Positions 51,418 to 60,033 of a stretch of DNA of 64,000 nucleotides are shown piece by piece. Source of the DNA: Bog-473 sp963809825 (GTDB lineage Bacteria > Actinomycetota > Acidimicrobiia > Acidimicrobiales > RAAP-2); NCBI GenBank assembly GCA_963809825.1, contig CAWELJ010000007.1, forward strand, positions 1 to 64,000, given 5' to 3'. The stretch's first letter is position 1, and each line of letters begins with the position of its first letter. Made by a program: the position numbers and the translations under genes. Under the pieces are notes generated by a model, which saw only the letters and a program-made list of their open reading frames with translations, was not told the origin of the DNA and searched no databases.

Positions 51418-53333
51418 GCGCGCCACGGATCCTCGTCGTGCACGGCGCCGTGCCATGTCGCGGCACGGTGCATACACCGGGCGAGAAATCAATTTCGCAC
51501 CGCTCCGTATTGCTCGGCGCCCTGGCCGAGGGGACATCAGTCATTTACGGGCTGTCGGACGGCGCCGACGTTGCGGCTTCCCTGGCGGCCGTCGAGGCGA
51601 TGGGCGTGGGCGTGGAGCACCGTGAGGACGGAGCAATCGTCTTGCAGGGTGGTCGCAGTCGTCTTCATCCGCCGAACGGACCGGCCGATTGCGGCAATTC
51701 CGGGACGTCCATGCGCCTCCTGGCGGGGCTCGTGGCCGGTTTCGACTGGGAAACGGTGCTCGTCGGCGATGCATCGCTTACCGCCCGCCCCATGGACCGG
51801 GTGGTCGAACCACTCACGCTGATGGGCGCCGAGGTGAGTGGTCGGGGGGAAAGATGCTTGCCGCCTCTCCGCGTCCGGGGAGGCCGGCTGCACGGCATCG
51901 ACTGGACGGCCAAAATGGCCAGCGCCCAGGTGAAGTCGGCCATTCTTCTGGCCGGGCTCTCGGCGAGCGGCACCACGGTCGTGCGCGAATCGGTGACGAC
52001 CCGCACCCACACCGAGGAGATGCTGGCCGAGGCGGGGGCAGACATCACCGTCGAGCCCTGGGGCGAGGGGAGAGTCGTGCGCGTCAGGGCGTCCAGCCTC
52101 GAGCCGGTCTCGCGCACAGTGCCCGGAGACCCCTCGGCGTCGGCCTTCTTCGTCGTGGCCGGGTGCGTCGTCCCGAACAGCGACGTCGCCGTGGCTGGGG
52201 TGTACAGCGGCCCGGCCCGCCTCGGGTACGTCTCGGTGCTCCAACGCATGGGCGCGGACGTCGTGGTCGAACCGGAGTCACCGGGCACGGCGACCATCCG
52301 GGCGCGTTCGGGCCCGCTGCAGGCCACAGAGGTGCCAGCCAGTGAGATCCCGTCCCTCGACGAGGTCCCCGCCCTCGCCGTGGCGGCTGCCGTCGCCGAG
52401 GGGACCTCCGTGTTCACGGGCATGGGCGAGTTGCGGGTGAAGGAGGTGGACCGGCTCGCGGCAGTGGCCGCCATGGTCGAGGCCTTCGGGGCCACGCCCG
52501 CCGTCGAAGGCGACACGCTGTCCATCACGGGCGTCGGCGGCGCGCTCCATGGCACCCGCTTCGACAGTGGGGGCGACCACCGGATGGCCATGGCGGCGGC
52601 CGTGGCCGCCCTGGCGGCGCGTCCCGGGGAGCACAGCCTGGTCACGGGGTTCAGCGCCGTCGAAACGAGCTACCCCGGCTTCGCCGGCGACCTGGAGCAC
52701 TTGGCCGAGGGTGGCGGCGCGGTGCCGCGGCCCCTCATCGTGGCCATTGACGGGCCGGCCGGTGCCGGGAAGTCCACCGTGTCGACCGCCGTGGCGGATC
52801 GACTCGGGGTCGAGCGTCTCGACACCGGGGCCATGTACCGCGCCGTGGCCGCCCTCGCTCTCGAGCGGGGCACGGCACCGGACGACGCCGACGCCGTGGC
52901 GGCGCTCGCCGCCGGCTCGAAGATCGAAATCGGGGAGCGGGTCACCATCGACGGGCTCGATGTCACGTCGCAAATCCGAAGCCCAGAGGTCGGCCGCGCA
53001 GTCTCGATCGTGGCGGCCAATCCGGAGGTTCGCCGCCATCTGGTCCAACGCCAGCGGACCTGGGCCGACGAGCACGGCGGGGGAGTGGTCGAGGGGCGGG
53101 ACATCGGATCGGTCGTCTTCCCGCATGCCCAGGTGAAGGTCTACCTCACTGCCTCCCCGGAGGAGCGGGCCCGGCGCCGCAACGACGAGGCGCCCGAGGG
53201 CGTGGCCCGGCGGGACCGGATCGATTCGACGCGCGACGCATCACCGCTTCGAGAGGCCGACGACGCGCTTCGCCTCGATACAACCGGGCGGACCGTGCAG
53301 GATGTGGTCGAGGAGGTGATGTCATGGCTGTGA
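51414..53333 (+). CDS. aroA-cmk: Fused EPSP synthase-cytidylate kinase
   Basis: 639 aa. Residues 1-435 are EPSP synthase: PGEKSISHRSVLLGALAEG, GNSGTSMRLLAGLVAG, GDASLTARPMDRVVEPL, KSAILLAGL, SRDGIP-equivalent GDPSASAFFVVAG, and FDSGGDHRMAMAAAVAAL. Residues 440-639 are cytidylate kinase: IAIDGPAGAGKSTVSTAVAD (P-loop), RLDTGAMYRAVAALAL, VEGRDIGSVVFPHA and LTASPEERARRR. No stop or start separates the two, and the joint (GGGAVPRPLIVAIDG) is short. It carries out step six of the shikimate pathway and CMP/dCMP phosphorylation. Confidence 0.95.
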   Translation: MSAPRILVVHGAVPCRGTVHTPGEKSISHRSVLLGALAEGTSVIYGLSDGADVAASLAAVEAMGVGVEHREDGAIVLQGGRSRLHPPNGPADCGNSGTSMRLLAGLVAGFDWETVLVGDASLTARPMDRVVEPLTLMGAEVSGRGERCLPPLRVRGGRLHGIDWTAKMASAQVKSAILLAGLSASGTTVVRESVTTRTHTEEMLAEAGADITVEPWGEGRVVRVRASSLEPVSRTVPGDPSASAFFVVAGCVVPNSDVAVAGVYSGPARLGYVSVLQRMGADVVVEPESPGTATIRARSGPLQATEVPASEIPSLDEVPALAVAAAVAEGTSVFTGMGELRVKEVDRLAAVAAMVEAFGATPAVEGDTLSITGVGGALHGTRFDSGGDHRMAMAAAVAALAARPGEHSLVTGFSAVETSYPGFAGDLEHLAEGGGAVPRPLIVAIDGPAGAGKSTVSTAVADRLGVERLDTGAMYRAVAALALERGTAPDDADAVAALAAGSKIEIGERVTIDGLDVTSQIRSPEVGRAVSIVAANPEVRRHLVQRQRTWADEHGGGVVEGRDIGSVVFPHAQVKVYLTASPEERARRRNDEAPEGVARRDRIDSTRDASPLREADDALRLDTTGRTVQDVVEEVMSWL

Positions 53334-54064
53334 GCGAACCGGGCGCAGCCGCCGAGTCCGAGGACGCAGCCGGGGACCCGGTCGCGCCGGGCCGCCATCA
53401 GGCGTTCGAGGTCGACCCAAGGCGTACCCCCCTCTACCGGACCGAGCGCGCGATCTTCGTGACGGCATTGTGGACCTGGTTCCGCCCCAAGGTGGTGGGC
53501 AGGGAACACATCCCGGAGACTGGCCCCGTGATCCTCGCCCCGGTACACCGGTCCTTCGCCGACTTCGGGTTCGCTGCCTTCTGCACCGAGCGCAAGCTTT
53601 TCTTCATGACCAAGGACGAGATGTGGAAGAGCAAGTGGCTCGGCAAGCTGCTGCTCACCGTCGGAGCTTTTCCCGTGCACCGGGAGTCGGCCGATCGTGA
53701 GGCGCTCCAGCGTGCCGAGGAGGTGCTGCGAAAGGGCGAGGTGCTGGTCCTCTTCCCGGAAGGCACGAGGCGGGAAGGCCCGCTGATCGAGGACCTGATG
53801 GAAGGGGCGGCGTTCCTCTCGGCACGGACGGGTGCGCCCATCGTGCCGGTCGGCATCGGAGGGTCCGACCTGGCCATGCCCAAGGGCAGTGCGGTCCCGA
53901 AGCCATACACCATTCAGGTAGTGATCGGCCCCGCCATCCCTTCCCCTCCCCGGACCGGGGGTGGCCGCGTATCGCGCTCGGCCGTGCACGCGACCACGGA
54001 GGCGCTCGTTCCTCGACTCCAGGCCGTCTACGACGAGGCCAAGGCGAAGACCGGCAGGTACTGA
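53324..54064 (+). CDS. 1-acyl-sn-glycerol-3-phosphate acyltransferase (PlsC-like)
   Basis: 246 aa. Acyltransferase motif I HRSFADFGF (HxxxxD), motif II near VGAFPVHRESADREAL, motif III FPEGTRREGPLIEDLMEGAAFLS. It makes phosphatidic acid in phospholipid synthesis. The start lies inside the aroA-cmk end (10-nt overlap). cmk-plsC adjacency is common in bacteria, which supports the fusion above. Confidence 0.92.
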   Translation: MAVSEPGAAAESEDAAGDPVAPGRHQAFEVDPRRTPLYRTERAIFVTALWTWFRPKVVGREHIPETGPVILAPVHRSFADFGFAAFCTERKLFFMTKDEMWKSKWLGKLLLTVGAFPVHRESADREALQRAEEVLRKGEVLVLFPEGTRREGPLIEDLMEGAAFLSARTGAPIVPVGIGGSDLAMPKGSAVPKPYTIQVVIGPAIPSPPRTGGGRVSRSAVHATTEALVPRLQAVYDEAKAKTGRY

Positions 54065-54080
54065 GCGCTCCGGCGCCGCC

Positions 54081-54911
54081 TCAGGAGTGCCGCGGCTCCC
54101 TGCGCACCTTCCACCACGTCCCGAGCACGACGCGTCCGTAGCGCACACCGAAGAGCCAGTTCTTGCCCTTCTTGGTCGTCCCGGATGCCCGCGGTAGCCA
54201 AACGGTGGGGCGTTCGGTCACCCGCCACCCGCGCTTCATGGCGATGATGAGGAGTTCCGCCGTCTGGTACTGCGGTTGGACGAGGCGGTACGCCACGTCA
54301 TCGAGCATGCTCACGCGCAGAGCCCGGTAGCCGTTGGACGTGTCGGTGAGCTTGGTGCGGCCCATGCCGCTCATCACGAGCGAGAACACCCGCACGCCCG
54401 CCTTACGGAAACGGTCGGTCGTCGTGTCCCGTCCGAGCACCCGTGACGCGACGACGAAGTCCGCCTCGTCGTCGACCAGCGGCTGCAACATGACCGGGAT
54501 CTCTGCGGGATCGTTCTGCCCATCGGCATCGAGCGTGACGACGTACTGAGCGCCCAATTCGATACAGAGCGCGTAACCCACCCGGAGGGCGTAACCGTGA
54601 CCCAGATTTTCGCTCAGCACGAAAGTCACAGCTCCGGAGTCCTTGGCAACCTGATCGGTCTTGTCGGACCCGCCATCGACGACGACGAGTGTGGTGACGG
54701 CCAGTCCGCACGCCTCCGTCGGCATGGCCGCCAGAACCGCCCCGATGTTGTCCTCCTCGTCGTACGCGCAGATCAGGCCGACAGCGGGAGCAAGCTTGAC
54801 GTCGGGATGGCGTTGGTCGAATTCGCGGCGCGACTCCTCGATCACGCGGCGCGCCCGATCTGGGTCGGTGCGGATGCTGGCGCTCGAGGTGGCGCCGCCG
54901 AGGGCGATCAA
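54081..54911 (-). CDS. Family 2 glycosyltransferase (dolichol-phosphate mannosyltransferase-like)
   Basis: 276 aa. GT-A fold: LICAYDEEDNIGAVLAAMP, VVDGGSDKTDQVAKDSG, SENLGHGYALRVGYALC, VVTLDADGQNDPAEIP (DxD-type), then SNGYRALR and QTAELLIIAMKRGWRVTERP. No membrane helices, so it is a soluble or peripheral enzyme. The N-terminal 35 residues precede the usual domain start. Coupled to the upstream HD gene by ATGA. Confidence 0.9.
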   Translation of the reverse strand: MIALGGATSSASIRTDPDRARRVIEESRREFDQRHPDVKLAPAVGLICAYDEEDNIGAVLAAMPTEACGLAVTTLVVVDGGSDKTDQVAKDSGAVTFVLSENLGHGYALRVGYALCIELGAQYVVTLDADGQNDPAEIPVMLQPLVDDEADFVVASRVLGRDTTTDRFRKAGVRVFSLVMSGMGRTKLTDTSNGYRALRVSMLDDVAYRLVQPQYQTAELLIIAMKRGWRVTERPTVWLPRASGTTKKGKNWLFGVRYGRVVLGTWWKVRREPRHS

Positions 54912-55450
54912 AACGCGCGAGGCGTCGAGAAGATCTGACGGACCAGGGGCTCGAAGTGCGAGAGCGGCTTGGTCGGATAGGCGGGGTCGAAGCTCGTTTG
55001 GTCCCAGTCGTCCGCGAACCGCTCCGCAAGCCCGTACCAGGGCTCGCCGACGTACTGATCCCGGGCGTTCGGATCCTGTCCGAGATACTCGTAGTAGTGC
55101 TTCCCCTGGAAGTCCTGATGCGCCAGGATCATGTGGTACGTGTCCTCACTCACGTACGGACGCAAGATCTCTGCCGCGATGCGCGGATGGTTCATGACCG
55201 ATACGGCCTTGCCGATGTCGTGGCACAGCGAGGCCACGACGACCTCGTCGGAGGCCCCGGCCTCCTCGGCGCGCGTCGCCGTCTGCAGCGAGTGAACCAG
55301 CTGATCCACTTCGAAGCCATCCGTGATCTCCTCGAGTGATGCCAGCATCGCGAGCACGCGGTCGGCAACTCGAGGCTGATGCGCAATCGACTCGACGATG
55401 ATGTGCTGCCACTGCTCCGCCGTCGACTGGTCCATGCGGGTGAACGTCAT
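54908..55450 (-). CDS. HD-domain protein resembling PhnZ/MIOX-type oxygenases
   Basis: 180 aa from ATG 55450. The metal site is HSLQTATRAEEAGASDEVVVASLCHDIGKAV (His ... His-Asp), followed by NHPRIAAEILRPYV, ILAHQDFQGKHYY and FDPAYPTKPLSHFEPLVRQIF. The extra His residues and the DPAY...HFEP block recall the mixed-valent diiron HD oxygenases (PhnZ, myo-inositol oxygenase relatives) more than phosphohydrolases. It ends in the GT2 start by a 4-nt overlap. The substrate is unknown. Confidence 0.75.
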   Translation of the reverse strand: MTFTRMDQSTAEQWQHIIVESIAHQPRVADRVLAMLASLEEITDGFEVDQLVHSLQTATRAEEAGASDEVVVASLCHDIGKAVSVMNHPRIAAEILRPYVSEDTYHMILAHQDFQGKHYYEYLGQDPNARDQYVGEPWYGLAERFADDWDQTSFDPAYPTKPLSHFEPLVRQIFSTPRAF

Positions 55451-55475
55451 CTGACAATCATCGCGCCTGCCGCAC

Positions 55476-56528
55476 TCAGGAGGCCAGCAGGTCGAGGACG
55501 TCGGCTGCAGAGATCGCACGATCCTCTGCGGCGGGGTCCGTTCGGCCGGGCACGGGGCGCCCAGCGAAAAGGCCCAGCGTGGAGCCCAGTGCGCGCAGCA
55601 GCTCCCGGAGCTCGGGCGGGGGTGGGAAATATTCGTCTTCGGTCGTCACGGTGACCTCCGTGACCCCGTCCTTCGGGGCGAGCCGGGCGATCACCTCGTC
55701 CACGAGCGCCTCGGGTGCCGAAGCTCCGGCCGTCACGCCCACCGTGCCGGAGAGGTCGGCGGGCAGTTCGTCGGCTTCGTTGACCCGCAGGACCCGTTGG
55801 CAACCACCTGCCCTCGCGACTTTCTCGAGCGCCACCGTGTTGGAGGAATTGGCGGAGCCGATCACGACAACGGCATCGGATTCAGAGGCGATTGCCTTCA
55901 GGGCAGCCTGCCGGTTCGTCGTCGCGAAGCACAGGTCGCTCCGATTGGGCATCCAGAGGTCGGGGAAGCGGTGACGGGCTGCCTCCATGAGCCCGCGCCA
56001 CTCGTCATGACTGAGCGTCGTCTGAGCCAGGAGAGCGACAGGCGCGCCGTCTGCTTGAAGATCCCCGAGAGATTCGAGATCCTCCTCTCTCTCGAGGAGG
56101 CGCACCGACTGAGGGGCCACTGCCATCGTGCCGACCGCCTCCTCGTGACCGGCGTGTCCGACGTAGAGAACGGTGTAACCCTTTCGGCTCCGTACCTTCA
56201 GCTCGTGGTGAACCTTCGTCACCAATGGGCAAACGGCGTCGACGACGACCCCGCCCCTGCCCCGAGCGGCGTCGACGACCTCAGGAGCCGAACCATGGGC
56301 GCTCAGCATGAGGGGTGCCCCGGCGGGCACGTCGGCCACGTCGTCGACGAAGATGACGCCCTGCTCGCGGAAGCGCTCGACCACATGGCGGTTGTGCACG
56401 ATCTCGTGGTAGCAGTAGACGGGAGGCTCGAAGACCCGGACCATCCAGGCCAGGGCCTTGATGGCCTTCTCGACGCCGGCACAGAACCCCCGTGGCTCGG
56501 CCAGCATCACTCGATCCACTCCGGGCAC
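55476..56528 (-). CDS. ispH: 4-hydroxy-3-methylbut-2-enyl diphosphate reductase
   Basis: 350 aa from GTG 56528. Three [4Fe-4S] Cys: EPRGFCAGVEKAI, VDAVCPLVTKVH and NRSDLCFATTNRQAAL; also YVGHAGHEEAVGTM, LAQTTLSHDEW and GVTAGASAPEALVDEV. It performs the last step of the MEP isoprenoid pathway. The last 35 residues are an extra low-complexity tail. A TAACCT box on the minus strand ends 7 nt before the start. Confidence 0.96.
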   Translation of the reverse strand: MPGVDRVMLAEPRGFCAGVEKAIKALAWMVRVFEPPVYCYHEIVHNRHVVERFREQGVIFVDDVADVPAGAPLMLSAHGSAPEVVDAARGRGGVVVDAVCPLVTKVHHELKVRSRKGYTVLYVGHAGHEEAVGTMAVAPQSVRLLEREEDLESLGDLQADGAPVALLAQTTLSHDEWRGLMEAARHRFPDLWMPNRSDLCFATTNRQAALKAIASESDAVVVIGSANSSNTVALEKVARAGGCQRVLRVNEADELPADLSGTVGVTAGASAPEALVDEVIARLAPKDGVTEVTVTTEDEYFPPPPELRELLRALGSTLGLFAGRPVPGRTDPAAEDRAISAADVLDLLAS

Positions 56529-56533
56529 AAAGT

Positions 56534-56556
56534 CCAGGTTATCGGCAGTAACCTGG
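56534..56556. promoter_or_regulatory. Inverted repeat with back-to-back -10 boxes between ispH and the DUF512 gene
   Basis: CCAGGTTA (56534-56541) and TAACCTGG (56549-56556) around TCGGCAG. Each arm contains TAACCT pointing outward. The plus-strand box ends 6 nt before ATG 56561, and the minus-strand box ends 7 nt before GTG 56528. This fits two divergent leaderless promoters in a 32-bp gap; the same palindrome could also bind a regulator. Confidence 0.6.
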
Positions 56557-56560
56557 TCCC

Positions 56561-57946
56561 ATGTCAGCTCCCACGGTGACTTCGGTCACCGCGGCGTCGC
56601 CGGCAGCCCGGGCCGGACTGGCCGTGGGTGACGAGCTCTTGAGCATCGGTGGGCAGGAGCCGCGCGACGTCATCGATTTCCAACGCCTCAGTGACGCGGC
56701 CGACCTCAGCGTCCTGGTGCGGCGCGCCGGCGCGCCGCTGCCCAGGTTGGTGCGCGTCGACAAGGCTCTGGGCGAACCTCTCGGCGTCGAGGTGTCGTCT
56801 GCCGTATTCGACCGCATCCGCACTTGCGACAACCACTGCGCCTTCTGCTTCATCTACCAATTGCCGAAGGGAATGCGCCGGAGCCTCTACCTCAAGGACG
56901 ACGACTACCGGCTCTCGTTTCTGTACGGCAATTTCACCACGCTGACTCGTTTCACCGAGCTCGACGCGGAACGCATCCTCACGGAGCGCCTCGGGCCGCT
57001 GTTCGTCTCCATTCACACTACGGATCCTGAATTGCGGGCGAGCATGCTGCGCAACCCCAAGGGTGCAACCAGCCTGCGCTGGCTGCAGGTGCTCTTGGAT
57101 GGCGGGATAGAGGTCCACGGCCAGGTCGTCGTCTGCCCCGGTGTCAATGACGGCGCCGCGTTGGAGGACACGCTGTCGGGGATCCTCGATCGCTACCCGG
57201 CGCTGGCCAGCGTTGGTGCAGTGCCGCTGGGGCTCAGCCGATACTCGAACGAGCCCGAGATGCGCGCCCACACCGAGGCGGAGGCGGTGCAGGTCCTCGA
57301 CACGGTTCACGAGTGGCAGCGCCTGTTCCGCCGGGCGCTCGGGCACCGTATGGTCTTCGCCGCGGACGAGTACTACCTCCTGGCCGGACGTGACCTGCCC
57401 CGGGTCGGCCACTACGAGGGTTTCCCGCAACACGAGAACGGTATCGGGATGGCGCGCTCCTTCGTTCAGGCCTTCACCCGACCCGCCGTCGGAGGACCTG
57501 GTGGCGTCCGCCACGGATTCTTCGCCTCGGTTGACGCCGCACCGGCGGAGGGCTACCGAGCGCCGAGGCTCCCGGTCGAACCGGCCGGGGTGGATGATCG
57601 GCCGGTCACGGTGCTGACCGGCACCTACGGGGCGCTCGTGCTCGGACCACTGGTGGCGGACCACTCTCGTGACGACATTGAGGTTCGGCCCGTGCCCAAC
57701 GAGTTCTTCGGGGGCAACATCGGCGTGGCGGGGCTGCTCACGGGAGAAGACGTCTCCCGGGCCCTCGGGACTGTGCCCGAGGGGTCGCGCTGTCTGTTGC
57801 CCGACGCATGCCTGAACGAGGGCCGGTTCCTCGATGGCCTCACGTTGGCCGACCTGCCCCGGCCGGTCGAAGTGGTGCCGGCGGACGGTCGCTCGCTTCG
57901 CGCCGCCCTCGACGGCACGACCTTCCGGCCGGCCTGCGCGGCATGA
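56561..57946 (+). CDS. DUF512/PDZ radical SAM-like protein
   Basis: 461 aa. An N-terminal PDZ-like segment (VTAASPAARAGLAVGDELLSIGGQEPRDVIDFQ) is followed by the cluster-type motif RTCDNHCAFCFIYQLPKGMRRSLYLKDDDYRLSFLYG, then VSIHTTDPELRASML and the C-terminal DUF512 domain (VLTGTYGALVLGPLV; NEFFGGNIGVAGLLTGEDV). The CxxxCxxC Cys set suggests an Fe-S enzyme; function is not established. The end overlaps der as ATGA, an arrangement that occurs widely and hints at a ribosome-related role. Confidence 0.92.
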   Translation: MSAPTVTSVTAASPAARAGLAVGDELLSIGGQEPRDVIDFQRLSDAADLSVLVRRAGAPLPRLVRVDKALGEPLGVEVSSAVFDRIRTCDNHCAFCFIYQLPKGMRRSLYLKDDDYRLSFLYGNFTTLTRFTELDAERILTERLGPLFVSIHTTDPELRASMLRNPKGATSLRWLQVLLDGGIEVHGQVVVCPGVNDGAALEDTLSGILDRYPALASVGAVPLGLSRYSNEPEMRAHTEAEAVQVLDTVHEWQRLFRRALGHRMVFAADEYYLLAGRDLPRVGHYEGFPQHENGIGMARSFVQAFTRPAVGGPGGVRHGFFASVDAAPAEGYRAPRLPVEPAGVDDRPVTVLTGTYGALVLGPLVADHSRDDIEVRPVPNEFFGGNIGVAGLLTGEDVSRALGTVPEGSRCLLPDACLNEGRFLDGLTLADLPRPVEVVPADGRSLRAALDGTTFRPACAA

Positions 57947-59271
57947 GCCTGCCCATGGTGGTGGTCGCGGGACGACCCAACGTCGGAAAGTCGTCACTGG
58001 TGAACCGGATCGTCGGCTCTCGTGCCGCGGTGGTCGAAGAGGAGCAGGGCGTCACCCGGGACCGGAAGGTGTTGACGGCCGAGTGGTCCGGTGTGCCCTT
58101 CTCCGTCATGGACACCGGAGGGTGGCTGGCGGGCGGAGACGCCCTCGAGGCCAAGGTGAGTGATCAGGCCGAGCGGGCGTTGGCCGACGCGGATGTCGTG
58201 CTCATGGTGGTCGACGTCACGACCGGCGTGACGGACGAGGACCTGGCGGCGGCCAAGGTGATCCGGCGCGCCGGTCCTCCGGTACGCCTCGTCGTCAACA
58301 AGGTCGACGACGCCAACCGGGAAGCACCCACGTGGGAGTTCGTGTCGCTCGGGCTGGGTGATCCTTTTCCCGTCAGCGCGCTCCACGGTCGGGGTACGGG
58401 CGACCTGCTCGATGAGGTCGTGGGTCTGCTCCCGTTGCCCGGCGAAGACCGGGGTGAGAAGGTGGATCCGGATTTCGGTCCCGCCCACGGGAAGAGCGAC
58501 CCCGGCACACCGCGGGTTGCGATCATCGGCCGCCCCAATGTGGGCAAGTCGACGCTCTTCAACCGCCTCCTTGGTGAGGAGCGCTCCATCGTCCACGACA
58601 TGCCGGGGACGACACGCGACGCCATCGACACCGTCGTGGAGACGCCGGACGGACCCGTGTGTTTCATCGACACGGCGGGCCTGCGCCGGCCTTCCAAGAC
58701 CGATCGCGGCACCGAGCAACACGCCACGATGCGGGCCCTGCGTGCCTTGGAGCGTGCCGACGTGGCCCTCCTGGTCATCGACGCCACGATTGGTGCCTCG
58801 CATCAGGACCAGCGGTTGGCCGAGCGCATCGGCGTCTCCGGGTGCCCGGCCATCGTGGTGTTGAACAAGTGGGATCAGGTGCCGACCGAGGGTCGCGATG
58901 ACGTCCTGGCCGGTGTGGGTGACCGCCTGGCCTTCCTCGGATCTGCGCCCGTGCTCAAGATGTCTGCGCTCTCGGGCAAAGGGGTGCATCGCATCCTCCC
59001 GGCTCTCCGTGACTCCGTCGAGTCGTATCACCAGCGGGTGCCAACCGGGGCGCTCAACCGAGCCGTCCAGGAGTTGCAGGCCCGGCAGTCGGCACCCCGG
59101 GCGAGGATCCGCTACATCGTGCAGGGAGCGATCGACCCACCGACGTTCACGCTCTTCACGAACGCGCGCCTGCAGCAGACGTATCTCCGCTACATCGAGC
59201 GCGGATTGCGCGAGAAGTTCGATTTCGGGTCCACGCCGATGAAGCTGCGGGTGAGGATCGGCGGCAAGTGA
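57943..59271 (+). CDS. der: Ribosome biogenesis GTPase Der (EngA)
   Basis: 442 aa with two tandem GTPase domains. First: VAGRPNVGKSSLVNRIVG, DTGG, NKVD. Second: IIGRPNVGKSTLFNRLLGEER, DTAGL, NKWD. The C-terminal KH-like domain ends YIERGLREKFDFGSTPMKLRVRIGGK. It assists 50S subunit assembly. Start ATG 57943 overlaps the DUF512 stop. Confidence 0.97.
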   Translation: MSLPMVVVAGRPNVGKSSLVNRIVGSRAAVVEEEQGVTRDRKVLTAEWSGVPFSVMDTGGWLAGGDALEAKVSDQAERALADADVVLMVVDVTTGVTDEDLAAAKVIRRAGPPVRLVVNKVDDANREAPTWEFVSLGLGDPFPVSALHGRGTGDLLDEVVGLLPLPGEDRGEKVDPDFGPAHGKSDPGTPRVAIIGRPNVGKSTLFNRLLGEERSIVHDMPGTTRDAIDTVVETPDGPVCFIDTAGLRRPSKTDRGTEQHATMRALRALERADVALLVIDATIGASHQDQRLAERIGVSGCPAIVVLNKWDQVPTEGRDDVLAGVGDRLAFLGSAPVLKMSALSGKGVHRILPALRDSVESYHQRVPTGALNRAVQELQARQSAPRARIRYIVQGAIDPPTFTLFTNARLQQTYLRYIERGLREKFDFGSTPMKLRVRIGGK

Positions 59272-59287
59272 GGGGCGACGGGACCTG

Positions 59288-59491
59288 ATGCCCTGGTGCG
59301 AGGAGTGTGACACCCTCGTCGAGGACGAGGAACTGGGGGAGGAGGGCGAGTGCCCGACGTGCGGCACGATCCTGGCCGAGCAGGAGCGCCAGCCGATCCC
59401 CTGGTACTTCAAGCTGATGCTGGTGGCCAGCGTGATCTATCTCGCCTACCGCGGCTACCAGGGTGTGACCTGGGTCGCGGCTCACGTGTAG
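59288..59491 (+). CDS. Small zinc-ribbon membrane protein
   Basis: 67 aa: WCEECDTLVEDEELGEEGECPTCGTIL has two CxxC pairs (a zinc ribbon) separated by an acidic loop, followed by one membrane helix (WYFKLMLVASVIYLAYRGYQG). No named family. It lies 16 nt after der and 11 nt before the carbonic anhydrase-like gene, in the same direction, so it is probably cotranscribed with der. Confidence 0.7.
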   Translation: MPWCEECDTLVEDEELGEEGECPTCGTILAEQERQPIPWYFKLMLVASVIYLAYRGYQGVTWVAAHV

Positions 59492-59502
59492 CGTCACCGG
59501 CC

Positions 59503-60021
59503 ATGCCGATCTACGAACTCGACGGCGTCGCACCGCGGATCGACGCCGATGCCTTCGTTCATCCCGACGCCGTCCTCATCGGGGACGTCATCATCGGCCC
59601 CGAGTCGAGCGTGTGGCCGCAAGCCGTGCTTCGCGGCGACTTCGGCAACATCACCGTCGGGTCGGGTTCGTCCATTCAGGACGGCACTGTGATTCATGCC
59701 GGCCCCGGCTTTGCCACGATCATCGGCGACGGATGTGTCGTCGGCCACCTCACACACCTCGAGGGCTGCACCCTCGAGGATGGGTCCTTGGCCGGATCAG
59801 GGAGCGTCGTGCTGCACTGGGCCCGGGTCGGACGGGGCGCGACCGTGGGCGCGAATGCGGTGGTGCCCAACAACATGGTCGTCCCACCCGGAGCGCTGGC
59901 CCTGGGCGTGCCGGCGAAGGTCTTCGAGGGTCGGTCCGACCAGCGCATGAACCGGCTGTCCGCCGCGGAGTACGTGGCCAACGGCAAGCGGTACCGGGCC
60001 ACGATGCGCCGGTTGGATTGA
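59503..60021 (+). CDS. Gamma-class carbonic anhydrase-like hexapeptide protein
   Basis: 172 aa left-handed beta-helix. Hexapeptide repeats run through HPDAVLIGDVIIGPESSVWPQAVLRGDFGNITVG; metal His are in TVIHAG and VVGHLTHLEG; the C-terminal helix is QRMNRLSAAEYVANGKRYR. The family binds Zn/Fe/Co; many members have carbonic anhydrase or carnitine-related activity, not shown here. TAGCGT, which includes the upstream stop codon, lies 8 nt before ATG 59503. Confidence 0.9.
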   Translation: MPIYELDGVAPRIDADAFVHPDAVLIGDVIIGPESSVWPQAVLRGDFGNITVGSGSSIQDGTVIHAGPGFATIIGDGCVVGHLTHLEGCTLEDGSLAGSGSVVLHWARVGRGATVGANAVVPNNMVVPPGALALGVPAKVFEGRSDQRMNRLSAAEYVANGKRYRATMRRLD

Positions 60022-60033
60022 CCACTCGGAGCT

